The translations under genes and the position numbers were made by a program. From assembly GCF_000293805.1 (NCBI RefSeq), contig NZ_AMBZ01000011.1, positions 62,001 to 126,000 on the forward strand: DNA of 64,000 nucleotides, written 5' to 3'. The notes below the pieces were generated by a model. The model searched no databases. It was not told where the DNA came from and saw only the letters and a program-made list of their open reading frames with translations. Numbering within the stretch: position 1 is the stretch's first letter; each line of letters starts with the position of its first letter. Of the stretch, positions 1-7,158 are shown piece by piece. The DNA comes from Paenibacillus alvei DSM 29 (GTDB lineage: Bacteria; Bacillota; Bacilli; Paenibacillales; Paenibacillaceae).

Positions 1-957
1 CTCTTCGACTGCGGATTGAACGGTAGATTCATCACCACTCACCTGCTCATCCTCAAAAACTTTATAATCCACATCAAAGATATTGTCAGACTCAATTCCA
101 TTGTCTTTTTTAGGCTTAAGAACTGCCTCGTCAAGCGCCAATTTCTCTTGCACTTCGATGCTGATTGGCATATATTTTGCCATTTCTTTGATGCATGTCT
201 TTTTGCACATGCTGTCAAAATGGTCCACCCACGGCCCTGTTAGCTTCCCGTTATATTTGGATTTGGAGAACTTATTGGCATGCTGTAGACTTTGTTCAAT
301 CGTCATTGTCGTGAAATCAAATGAACCATCCTTTAGCCGATACGCAGCATAATGCCGCACCGTCTTCCCCTGATCCTTTGGATTTCTGCTCTTAATCTCG
401 TTTATGGCTTCTGCAATCATCAAATCCATGAAGCTACCATTTTGATCTGGTACAAAGTTGTCTAATAGATGAAGCATATCGAATGGAACATGTACAAGCC
501 GTTTATCTTCTCCCTTGATGTACACAAACAAATCATTTTCATACACCGTCTCAGCGTATATTTTCGCCACATCACCAGTCCGCCGAATCAAATCTATTTG
601 TCCTTTGTATCCAATTTGGAACTGACATTCCATCGTGCCAGTTTTGTTGTTATAGAATGGAACCAGGTAGGCGTGGCCTATTAAATTAGGTTCTAGCCCC
701 AACGTTGCACAATTCATCACAGCCCCCACGATGGATGGCGGCGTACATTCTGTTAGTTTTGGAGTACGGCTAATCGCTGTTAATGTAATTCTGGCGAGCC
801 GTTCTGGTGTCATATGTTTAGGAACCAATGACTTGATAGCAGGGAAGTTGTCTGCTAGTTCCTTCTTAATTATCAAATTGAAATTTTCAAACTTGGTATT
901 CGTCTTCGCTGCCAATTGACTTGCTATATTTGATTGATCCACAGTTTTGTTCGCCAT
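1..957 (-). CDS. recT: RecT-family phage single-strand annealing protein (3' end off window)
   Basis: Single-strand DNA annealing protein that would pair resected phage ends made by the adjacent exonuclease. The frame is open from its ATG at 955-957 to the left edge (319 codons visible, no stop). The first 220 or so residues show RecT-type blocks: PKHMTPERLARITLTAI, the NCATLGLEPN segment, then YLVPFYNNK and QFQIGYKGQIDLIRRTG. The acidic tail after residue 290 is the usual poorly conserved end. The stop of the upstream exonuclease overlaps this start (TAATG), so the two are translationally coupled as in the YqaJ/YqaK pair of skin-like elements. Family assignment is from recognition of these motifs; only the extreme C-terminus is missing. 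Confidence 0.9.
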   Translation of the reverse strand, partial: MANKTVDQSNIASQLAAKTNTKFENFNLIIKKELADNFPAIKSLVPKHMTPERLARITLTAISRTPKLTECTPPSIVGAVMNCATLGLEPNLIGHAYLVPFYNNKTGTMECQFQIGYKGQIDLIRRTGDVAKIYAETVYENDLFVYIKGEDKRLVHVPFDMLHLLDNFVPDQNGSFMDLMIAEAINEIKSRNPKDQGKTVRHYAAYRLKDGSFDFTTMTIEQSLQHANKFSKSKYNGKLTGPWVDHFDSMCKKTCIKEMAKYMPISIEVQEKLALDEAVLKPKKDNGIESDNIFDVDYKVFEDEQVSGDESTVQSAVEE

Positions 958-1778
958 TAATCGTTACCTCCAATCACATTGAACACCCTTGTTCCTTTTG
1001 CGTTTGACTTCCAAGTAAATGCCAAATCACCTTGCCAGTATGCACACTCTGCCTCGCCCATAATAGCTTTGATTTGATTCTTGGCCGTCACTTCTTGTTC
1101 AGTAGCATTCACTTTTGCTTTACGCGCTTCATACAGTTGTTGTATAATCGGGTAAACATCTTCTGCCAAGTTGATGGATACCGGCTGTGAAGTCGGGTAC
1201 ATCTCGCTCAGACGTGCCGTGTCTTGATGCGAGAAAGCTGGAGGGACTTTCGCCAGAACGTGGTTCTGCCAAAACTCACGTTCAACTGTAACCAAGTTGC
1301 TTATTAAGTCATCATCTCTTTCGATGACTCTCCATTGAAAGTCCCATCCTCCAATTAATACCGCTATGAACCATCTATCAGCGCCAGTAACGGCCATGTA
1401 ATGATTGCATTGTAAAATGTATTCGGTCGGCGCTTGAGTGCCTGACCAATCATCGCGTCCATATTCGGACGTGTTTTTTATTTCTAAGCCTGCATTCATG
1501 CCTGGTAGCCAGCGGTCTATATTTGCAAACATAAACTCATGTTCTGGATGTTGGAAGATGTAATTCTGCCGCCAAACCTTATAACCTGTATCTTCTGCGA
1601 ACCAGTCAGCTATGAAAGGTTCAAGCCTTCTACCTGCTGCCATCTTGGGATTATCTTCGATTGGCGGAATATCCCCTAGTTTGTCTAAGTAAACTTCTAC
1701 CGGTGATCTGTATCTGCTCATTCCACAGATCGCTGCAACGTCTGAACCGCCTATCCCTTTTTTCTCCACTCCAACCAC
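957..1778 (-). CDS. YqaJ-type (lambda-exonuclease fold) viral recombinase
   Basis: Probable 5'-3' double-strand exonuclease partner of the RecT protein encoded just downstream. The 273-residue product opens with the YqaJ signature GIGGSDVAAICGMSRYRSP, followed by a PD-(D/E)XK-like core: LEPFIADWF near residue 52, then NIDRWLPG and LEIKNTSEYG near residues 85-105, where D and E-x-K are the expected metal ligands. Length fits the family. It overlaps recT by one base and lies 24 bases after the small gene upstream, so it belongs to the leftward early operon. Confidence 0.88.
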   Translation of the reverse strand: MVGVEKKGIGGSDVAAICGMSRYRSPVEVYLDKLGDIPPIEDNPKMAAGRRLEPFIADWFAEDTGYKVWRQNYIFQHPEHEFMFANIDRWLPGMNAGLEIKNTSEYGRDDWSGTQAPTEYILQCNHYMAVTGADRWFIAVLIGGWDFQWRVIERDDDLISNLVTVEREFWQNHVLAKVPPAFSHQDTARLSEMYPTSQPVSINLAEDVYPIIQQLYEARKAKVNATEQEVTAKNQIKAIMGEAECAYWQGDLAFTWKSNAKGTRVFNVIGGND

Positions 1779-1802
1779 TCGTCATGCGGCATATCCTTTG
1801 TG

Positions 1803-1994
1803 CTAATCAATCGAATGGCTTGCAAGTTCCTCACCTCTTCGCTTGTTTAAATCCCTGTACCGCTGCCACTGCATCTCACTATCGAAAACAAACATCTCTT
1901 TCCCTCGATGGTTAGCAATTCTTCCACCAACCTGTGACAACCGCCAGTGATCGAATTTATCAGCGCTGTACGATATTCGAATTGGCATTCTCAT
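1803..1994 (-). CDS. small phage protein of unknown function
   Basis: A 63-residue basic protein without a domain I recognise. The ATG at 1992-1994 follows a purine-rich GGAGGGAATGGGAGA stretch that can serve as ribosome-binding site. Its start overlaps the end of the upstream zinc-ribbon ORF by 35 bases. The support is position: it fills the gap between two recognised early genes on the same strand. Confidence 0.6.
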   Translation of the reverse strand: MRMPIRISYSADKFDHWRLSQVGGRIANHRGKEMFVFDSEMQWQRYRDLNKRRGEELASHSID

Positions 1995-2145
1995 TCTCCC
2001 ATTCCCTCCAATCTACTGGCACGTATACCATGACTCCGCCAACTGTCTCAGCGGCAATAAATGCACAATCTTTACAATGTGGTTCCATTTTATCTTCGTA
2101 CACCACACAATCTGCAAGCTTTCCGCATCCACAAGTTGGCCTCAT
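1960..2145 (-). CDS. small zinc-ribbon-like phage protein
   Basis: A 61-residue protein with CGCGK near residues 5-9 and CKDC near residues 25-28. This two-knuckle cysteine pattern suggests a structural zinc site. It overlaps the gene upstream by four bases (ATGA), which supports the start and co-translation. Function unknown. Confidence 0.6.
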   Translation of the reverse strand: MRPTCGCGKLADCVVYEDKMEPHCKDCAFIAAETVGGVMVYVPVDWREWENENANSNIVQR

Positions 2146-2384
2146 ATCGTAAACCCTGCCGGTATACCATATTTGCGTTCAATCTGCTTCATCTGCGCCT
2201 GATACTGTGCAGCTTCTACACTGTTCTTTGCATCGAGATACATCCGGTATACTGGCATATACTCTTTGATTGCGCGACCAATCATCTTCTCTCGCCAATC
2301 TGCTGTAATTTGCACCATCAAGTCAATTGCTGATTCTCTTTCACCTTTGTTAAGCGAACGCCATGATTTCCCCTTGATAATCAC
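2142..2384 (-). CDS. small helical phage protein, GTG start
   Basis: About 80 residues, mostly charged and helical, not recognised. A longer ATG-started reading back to 2462 is possible. The better start is the GTG at 2382-2384, because it overlaps the stop of the preceding gene as GTGA and has GGGGGTG just upstream. With that start the product begins IIKGKSWRSLNKGE. The short overlap matches the tight packing of the rest of this operon. Confidence 0.55.
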   Translation of the reverse strand: MIIKGKSWRSLNKGERESAIDLMVQITADWREKMIGRAIKEYMPVYRMYLDAKNSVEAAQYQAQMKQIERKYGIPAGFTI

Positions 2385-2578
2385 ACGATCACCCCCACAT
2401 CTCCGCGGCAGCGTCTGCCGGTTGTATAACGCTTGTTCATACGTTTGAACTGCTTGTACCACTGATGCTTGACAGTTTCTTTCACCGTAACCCAGTACAC
2501 TTTCTTTTTCTCAAGCTCAACAAACACTACTCCGCAGATTGTTAACTTATCCTTGGTGTAAGATTCATACATGTGCAT
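2381..2578 (-). CDS. small phage protein of unknown function
   Basis: A 65-residue, lysine- and arginine-rich protein, the first gene of the left arm after the divergent rightward gene at 2669. AAAGGGTGATTG precedes the ATG. No domain recognised. It is coupled to the next gene by the GTGA overlap at 2381-2384. Confidence 0.5.
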   Translation of the reverse strand: MHMYESYTKDKLTICGVVFVELEKKKVYWVTVKETVKHQWYKQFKRMNKRYTTGRRCRGDVGVIV

Positions 2579-2668
2579 TTACAATCACCCTTTCCTATAT
2601 TTGGCTTTAATATGGTTCTATTTCCCTATACAATAGAGTCGTATCTACTTTTTCTAGGAGGAATCGAT

Positions 2669-3139
2669 ATGAGTGAACTTAAAATCCCAAAATCGTTCGA
2701 CTATTTGATTGACTGTAAAGGCAACCATGTTGAAAGATTCTCTAATGCAATCGAGTTCTTAAAAACTTCCGAAAAATTCGATCAGTATCGAAATTCAAAA
2801 GTAGTATTGTTAACTCACTCCACACAAATTACTGGAGATGTATTTCACCTTGATGATGAAGATAGTGAAGATGATGAGTTTTCTTTTGCATTTACATCTG
2901 CAAAATCAATCGCAACTGCTACTAGAAATACGTTTAATGAAGCGATCATTGAGCACGAGAAAACACATACCGAGAAACCTATCTCATTCTCCAACGTTCA
3001 CAAGGTGATTCATTTAAGAAACGCAGTTGTTATGCCGTTGGCAAATCCTGCAAACAAATTCAACTACCACTATTTAGCGGTTTATACTGATCAAGTTGTT
3101 GGACTATCGTTTGGAGAAGTTGAGATTGAACATCGCTGA
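2669..3139 (+). CDS. prophage protein of unknown function, opposite strand to its neighbours
   Basis: A 156-residue protein on the plus strand inside an otherwise leftward early block. The start at 2669 is set by CTAGGAGGAATCGAT directly upstream; a longer frame beginning at 2573 lacks such a site. There is an acidic run (DDEDSEDDE) around residue 70. The rest looks like a compact soluble alpha/beta protein without a motif I know. Its 3' end overlaps the oppositely oriented gene at 3060 by 80 bases. Independently oriented genes inside an early operon are often lysogenic-conversion or defence genes, but nothing here shows that directly. Confidence 0.65.
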   Translation: MSELKIPKSFDYLIDCKGNHVERFSNAIEFLKTSEKFDQYRNSKVVLLTHSTQITGDVFHLDDEDSEDDEFSFAFTSAKSIATATRNTFNEAIIEHEKTHTEKPISFSNVHKVIHLRNAVVMPLANPANKFNYHYLAVYTDQVVGLSFGEVEIEHR

Positions 3140-3314
3140 TATCTCCATAATTCAAGATTCTTGGAGCTACTACCGTAACTGTGGTAGCTTCTTTTCTTAC
3201 TCCAACTTGCGCTACAGCTTCTTCATATTCTTTAACTGCCGATTCAAGTGATTCGATAGCCTTCTTCAATCTTTCCAAACCTTCGATTTCCACTTTCACT
3301 GATAATCTATTCAT
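3060..3314 (-). CDS. coiled-coil phage protein of unknown function
   Basis: About 84 residues with a strong heptad-like helix (LERLKKAIESLESAVKEYEE) near residues 13-32. AAAGGGGAA lies eight bases before the ATG at 3312-3314; an ATG six bases earlier is too close to that site. It starts 16 bases after the AbrB-like gene. The last third overlaps the convergent gene at 2669-3139, which is unusual but does not break either frame. Confidence 0.55.
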   Translation of the reverse strand: MNRLSVKVEIEGLERLKKAIESLESAVKEYEEAVAQVGVRKEATTVTVVAPRILNYGDISDVQSQLLQTIVQQLDQYKPLNSGS

Positions 3315-3330
3315 GTTCATTTCCCCTTTC

Positions 3331-3570
3331 TTAATTGGCTAACTCTTGAATGCACCGCTTGCAAATAGGCTTGTCCCTAAATGCTTCCAAGGCATCGGAA
3401 CAACCACAGAACGTACAGCCTGGTTCATACTTTTGAAAAACAATGCGGCTGCCGTCCGTGAATATCTCCAACGAGGCCTTTTCTTCGATTCCCATCGTGC
3501 GGCGAAGCTCCGCTGGAATAACTACACGTCCTAATTCATCGATCTTACGAACAATACCAGTTGCTTTCAT
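3331..3570 (-). CDS. AbrB/SpoVT-type DNA-binding protein with a C-terminal zinc knuckle
   Basis: The first 50 residues form a textbook AbrB swapped-hairpin domain: KATGIVRKIDELGRVVIPAE, then LRRTMGI. The C-terminal 30 residues carry CTFCGC and CKRC, a probable zinc knuckle in place of the AbrB multimerisation tail. AbrB-like proteins bind AT-rich, bent DNA and in Bacillus control transition-state and sporulation genes. Here it lies between the antirepressor and a coiled-coil gene, so it may tune either phage early promoters or host genes. AAGGAGG precedes the ATG at the standard distance. Confidence 0.85.
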   Translation of the reverse strand: MKATGIVRKIDELGRVVIPAELRRTMGIEEKASLEIFTDGSRIVFQKYEPGCTFCGCSDALEAFRDKPICKRCIQELAN

Positions 3571-3596
3571 TTCAAATCCTCCTTGGTTAATTAGTT

Positions 3597-4415
3597 TTAG
3601 TTGCTTACCAATTGTTCTGTATTAGCCCCTAGAATCGCATAACGCAATTCTTCACTAGGCTTCCAAGCCCTCAAAACTTCCTTGCCACGCTCGAACTCTA
3701 TAGATGGAGTGTCGCAATAACTTTCTATGTTGAAGGTATTCTTATAGTGCTTCCATAACTCATTGAAGGCTTTTGAAGCGAACTTCTTATATGCGACGCT
3801 GTTTTTACCACCAACTAAATCCATTACTACTGTATTGCCAAGCTTTCGCAACGACCGCTGCTGCCCATAGTCAATAGTCATGGTGTTTTCAAGCTTTCCA
3901 ATGCGGCCATCCATAACCTGAAGCTTTTCATCGTGTATAAAAATTGCTCTTATCTCAGGACTTAGATCCTCCGGTTTAAAAACATTCGACAAGAAGGCTG
4001 CTGCCAATACATCTTTTGCTTTCAATTGATACTGGACTAAATTCTCCTTCGCTTCCCCTTCCAATGTGTTTGGACTGATTTTGGCTAACCATATCGGTAA
4101 GAAATCTAGTTCTAAAACAAGTACCTCTTGTTCACCGCTTTTAGTGGGGAGTATGAATTTTCGTACCCCTTGTTTCAGAACTATATCTGATTGGATTTTA
4201 GATAATTGATTGTTTCGCTGCCCCTCACGTAATCCTAATCCATCACATACCCAGCGAACGCCAACATAGACTTTTCCGTTATTCGCTTTAATCCCAAGCA
4301 ACTCGGCTCCATTAAATGAAACTGCCTTGTGCTCTACTGGATAAATGGCAATCTCTTGTTCTTTTTGATTATCCATCCATCCTTGTATTGTTGATTCGAA
4401 TCGGTCTCTGTTCAT
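3597..4415 (-). CDS. phage antirepressor (P22_AR N-terminal plus ORF6C-type C-terminal domain)
   Basis: A 272-residue protein with two recognisable parts. Residues about 25-130 match the P22 antirepressor N-terminal domain (GVRWVCDGLGLREGQ and LELDFLPIWLAKIS). Residues about 165-260 match the ORF6C family (QQRSLRKLGNTVV, then YKKFASKAFNELWKHYK). Such proteins inactivate repressors or act as early regulators. It is transcribed leftward from the promoter at 4935-4963, after the Cro-like gene and a 48-residue ORF. AGAAAGGGGAA supports the start. Confidence 0.85.
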   Translation of the reverse strand: MNRDRFESTIQGWMDNQKEQEIAIYPVEHKAVSFNGAELLGIKANNGKVYVGVRWVCDGLGLREGQRNNQLSKIQSDIVLKQGVRKFILPTKSGEQEVLVLELDFLPIWLAKISPNTLEGEAKENLVQYQLKAKDVLAAAFLSNVFKPEDLSPEIRAIFIHDEKLQVMDGRIGKLENTMTIDYGQQRSLRKLGNTVVMDLVGGKNSVAYKKFASKAFNELWKHYKNTFNIESYCDTPSIEFERGKEVLRAWKPSEELRYAILGANTEQLVSN

Positions 4416-4459
4416 TCTGCTTTCCCCTTTCTATATGGGCTTGTCCCTCAAAGCAACTC

Positions 4460-4606
4460 TTACGAGCTGCTCGCTTCTAATAATTCAATTTCAGCATTAT
4501 CATCTGGCGGTTTATAAGTCCCGTTTTCAATTGCCCGGAGTATTGCATTTAGGCAAATACTATGCAAATACTCTTCAACATCGGGCGGAAAAAGTTTTCT
4601 ATCCAT
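4460..4606 (-). CDS. 48-residue phage ORF
   Basis: Short acidic protein starting MDRKLFPPDVEEYLHS and ending EASSS. It has a very strong ribosome-binding site (GGGAGGGGTG) before the ATG at 4604-4606. It sits between the Cro-like gene and the antirepressor with about 50-base gaps. No domain recognised; the leader signal is the main support. Confidence 0.55.
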   Translation of the reverse strand: MDRKLFPPDVEEYLHSICLNAILRAIENGTYKPPDDNAEIELLEASSS

Positions 4607-4658
4607 GATCACCCCTCCCTGAAATATAGTTATGATGCTAGGAAGATGGGACGACCCT

Positions 4659-4910
4659 CTAAATTGCTCGTCTCTTCATGATTTCGCTAAAAGCGGATTC
4701 CTTGCCAAAAAAAATATGGTCTCTCGGTGTTCGATACACTTTCTCGATCATCTCAACCTTGCTATAAGAGATGTTCCCAGAATCTTTTTCCCATAGCTGC
4801 AAGGTTCTTTTGCTTATATTCAAAAGTGTCGCTGCCTCTTCCTGCGAGTAACCGAACTTGATTCGTAATGATCGTAAAGTGTCTTTCATCCGTTCGGGAA
4901 TAGCACTCAT
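4659..4910 (-). CDS. Cro-like XRE helix-turn-helix regulator
   Basis: An 83-residue protein with one HTH near residues 14-45 (FGYSQEEAATLLNISKRTLQ). The start is the ATG at 4908-4910, which follows AAGGAGGTGAT at ideal spacing; an upstream GTG has no such site. First gene of the leftward operon, divergent from the repressor at 5066. By position it should act as the Cro counterpart. A fourth operator-like sequence (CGCTAAAAGCG, 4685-4695) lies inside its own coding sequence. Confidence 0.82.
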   Translation of the reverse strand: MSAIPERMKDTLRSLRIKFGYSQEEAATLLNISKRTLQLWEKDSGNISYSKVEMIEKVYRTPRDHIFFGKESAFSEIMKRRAI

Positions 4911-4934
4911 GTTCGTATCACCTCCTTGATTCAC

Positions 4935-4963
4935 ATTGTATTACGCTTAAAGCGGAATTGCAA
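4935..4963 (-). promoter_or_regulatory. leftward early promoter of prophage 1
   Basis: On the minus strand TTGCAA (4958-4963) and TACAAT (4935-4940) are separated by exactly 17 bases. The spacer holds operator copy 1 (4944-4954), so repressor bound there would block polymerase. It drives the Cro-like gene and the early operon. Confidence 0.7.
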
Positions 4964-5027
4964 GCACATATTTTCGTTTTAAGCGAATTTTTTTACATTT
5001 TTAGTGTTGTATATTTCGTTTAAAGCG
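4944..5027. promoter_or_regulatory. three repressor/Cro operator copies in the divergent switch
   Basis: Three near-palindromes with one pattern: CGCTTAAAGCG (4944-4954), CGTTTTAAGCG (4975-4985) and CGTTTAAAGCG (5017-5027). The outer two fill the spacers of the left and right promoters; the middle copy lies between them. This is the arrangement expected of a lambda-like switch served by the repressor and Cro-like genes on either side. Which protein prefers which site cannot be read from sequence. Confidence 0.75.
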
Positions 5028-5034
5028 GTATAAT
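5007..5034 (+). promoter_or_regulatory. rightward repressor promoter
   Basis: TTGTAT (5007-5012) and a perfect TATAAT (5029-5034) with a 16-base spacer. The spacer contains operator copy 3, implying autoregulation of the repressor gene that starts 32 bases later. Confidence 0.7.
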
Positions 5035-5065
5035 AATAAGTAAATAAAAAAACGAGGTGCGGATT

Positions 5066-5695
5066 GTGACTGATAGCAAACTTAAGGAAATATTCGCTAA
5101 AAACTTACATACTTTGAGAAAACAGAGGAACATGACGCAAGGTGATCTTGCTGAATTATTAGGCGTCGGAGTATCGACTGTATCAGATTGGGAAAAGGCT
5201 AAAAAGTTACCCCGAGCAGGAGTAATTGAAAACATCTCTTCTCATTTCAACATTCCCAAAAGCAAACTCTTTGAAGAAGAAAATGGTCGGAGTTATATGG
5301 GGGTCTCAGAAGTTGCAATGGTTCCTGTAATTAAGAATGTCCTAGCAAATGAAGATGTCGTGTCCCTTGAAAATGTCGAGAAGTTTGAAGCGACACCGCT
5401 TACATGGGTATCAAGTGGAGAATACTATTACATTAAAGCAAATGGAGATAGCATGGTAAATGCTCGAATTTTTGATGGTGATTTACTATTAATACAAGCC
5501 CAAGACGATGTTGAAGAAGGAGAAATTGCTGCTGTTCTTTTAAATGGGGAAATTGTATTAAAACGTATCTTCAAAAATGGAGGTATCGTGGTACTTCATT
5601 CTGAAAATCCTAACTACAGCCCCATCTTCGGTAATGACGAATCTTGTTCCTTTAAGATTATCGGAAAGCTAAAGAAAATTCTAATTGATATGTAG
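5066..5695 (+). CDS. prophage repressor: XRE HTH plus S24/LexA-like peptidase domain
   Basis: About 209 residues. An HTH (MTQGDLAELLGVGVSTVSDW, near residues 26-45) is followed by a LexA/S24-like domain with the serine in NGDSMVNARIFDGD and the lysine in IVLKRIF. The GTG at 5066 is preferred because GAGGTG lies seven bases upstream; the GTG at 5057 overlaps that site. No Ala-Gly or Cys-Gly pair stands in the linker between the domains, so classical self-cleavage is uncertain. It lies 11 bases before the recombinase gene, a common repressor-integrase pairing. Confidence 0.88.
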   Translation: MTDSKLKEIFAKNLHTLRKQRNMTQGDLAELLGVGVSTVSDWEKAKKLPRAGVIENISSHFNIPKSKLFEEENGRSYMGVSEVAMVPVIKNVLANEDVVSLENVEKFEATPLTWVSSGEYYYIKANGDSMVNARIFDGDLLLIQAQDDVEEGEIAAVLLNGEIVLKRIFKNGGIVVLHSENPNYSPIFGNDESCSFKIIGKLKKILIDM

Positions 5696-5706
5696 AGGTG
5701 GATTAA

Positions 5707-7123
5707 ATGGTTGTAGGTATTTACATTCGCGTATCCACTGAAGAACAAGCTCAGCACGGATTCTCAATTGATGCGCAAAAGGAGAAAATGATAGCTTATT
5801 GTAAATCTCAAGGATGGCCGGACTTTAAATTATACATAGATGACGGGTATACAGGCACAAATATGGATAGGCCAGCTCTAAATAGGCTAATCCGACATGT
5901 AGAAAATCAAAAAATCAATCTTGTTGTTGTATATAAACTAGACCGACTAAGCAGAAAACAACGGGACGTATTGTATCTTCTGGAAGAAGTATTTGAAAAA
6001 CATGATACTGGTTTCAAATCAGCAACCGAACCATTCGAAACAACAACACCATTTGGAAAAGCAATGATCGGGATTTTAGCAGTGTTCGCGCAGTTAGAAC
6101 GAGATATGATTGTAGAAAGAACCACAACCGGGAGGAGACAACGAATACGTCAAGGAAAATGGTATGGGGGCAGACAACCGTTAGGATATTATTGGGACAG
6201 AGAAAAAGAAAAGTTGATTATTATACCTGATGAGGCAATGCTAATTAAGGCAATCTTTGATAAATACAAAGATGGTGAATCACGTCTTTCTATAGCTGAA
6301 TGGGCACAGTCTCGTTGTAAAAGCCGAGTAATAGATCACGGAGTTGTTAGGGATATTCTATCCAGAAGAATATATATAGGCGAATTAAACGATTGTGGAA
6401 CTTGGATAAAGGGTAACCATGAACCCATTATCGATTTAAAAACATGGCAAGCAGTTCAAAAGGAGATACATAACCGTGAAGAAGGTTCTTCTCCAAAAGG
6501 CGAATATCTACTTACTGGTTTGCTGAAATGCGGGGTATGTGGTGAAAACGTCGTTCACGTAAAAAGAATAACTAGAAGGTATGGGAAAGTATATGAATAT
6601 CACTTGTATGCTTGTAAAAATCAGCATGTAAGGAGAAAAGACAGAAACAATAACTGCTCATTAGGATACCACAGGAGAGAAAATATAGAAAAATTTGTGA
6701 CTGATCGATTAAAAGCGTTATCGCTTTTTCCTGAGAAAATCAAAGAAGCTCAACAAGCTCTAAAGGTCGAAGACAGTACGGAGTCAGCACTGTTATCACT
6801 TGAAGAAAATTAAAAAAATCACATCAAGCCTGGATAATCTTTATGAGGCTATTCAAGAAGGAGATCTAAAAGCGTCGTCAGTGAGCAGTAGAATAAGGAC
6901 ACTTGAAGAACAGAGAGAAGCTATTGAAAACAGTATTGAGGATATAATTGATTCAAAGCCCGTAAATAGCAGTAATGAGGATTTGTTCGACATTCTTAAA
7001 AATGTCGGCATGGCATGGGATTACCTTACAGAAGATGAACAAAAAACCATCATACGAAAAGTCATTAAATCAGTTACCTTACAAAAGGAAGATGATCCGA
7101 TTGTTGAACTGAATTTTCTATAA
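5707..7123 (+). pseudogene. large serine recombinase (integrase), split by one frameshift
   Basis: Site-specific integrase/excisionase of prophage 1, ending next to the attachment junction in spoVR. The resolvase domain has the nucleophile serine in IYIRVSTEEQ (residue 10), YKLDRLSR and AQLERDMI. A recombinase domain follows (GGRQPLGYYW), then a zinc ribbon (LLKCGVCG, later YACK and NCSLGY) and a coiled coil. The first frame stops at 6811-6813 after 368 residues. The coiled coil continues in the next frame from about 6800 to 7123 (KKITSSLDNLYEAI). Adding one T in GAAAATTAAAAAAATC restores EENLKKIT and a protein of about 470 residues, normal for the family. So this is a recent lesion, a recoding site or a base-call error. 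GAGGTGG precedes the start. Confidence 0.85.
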
Positions 7124-7158
7124 GTTATTTTTCATATTTATTATGTTTCGCTAAATCC
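7124..7158. other. prophage 1 / spoVR junction (one att site)
   Basis: Between the recombinase stop (7121-7123) and recognisable spoVR codons (TTCGCTAAATCCTTCCAT, from 7147). The spoVR reading frame runs open across the junction into phage DNA. Host genes of this family encode F-G-K-(S/T)-F-H here, so crossover probably lies at or just before TTC-GCT-AAA-TCC. The exact core cannot be set without the other end. Confidence 0.6.
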
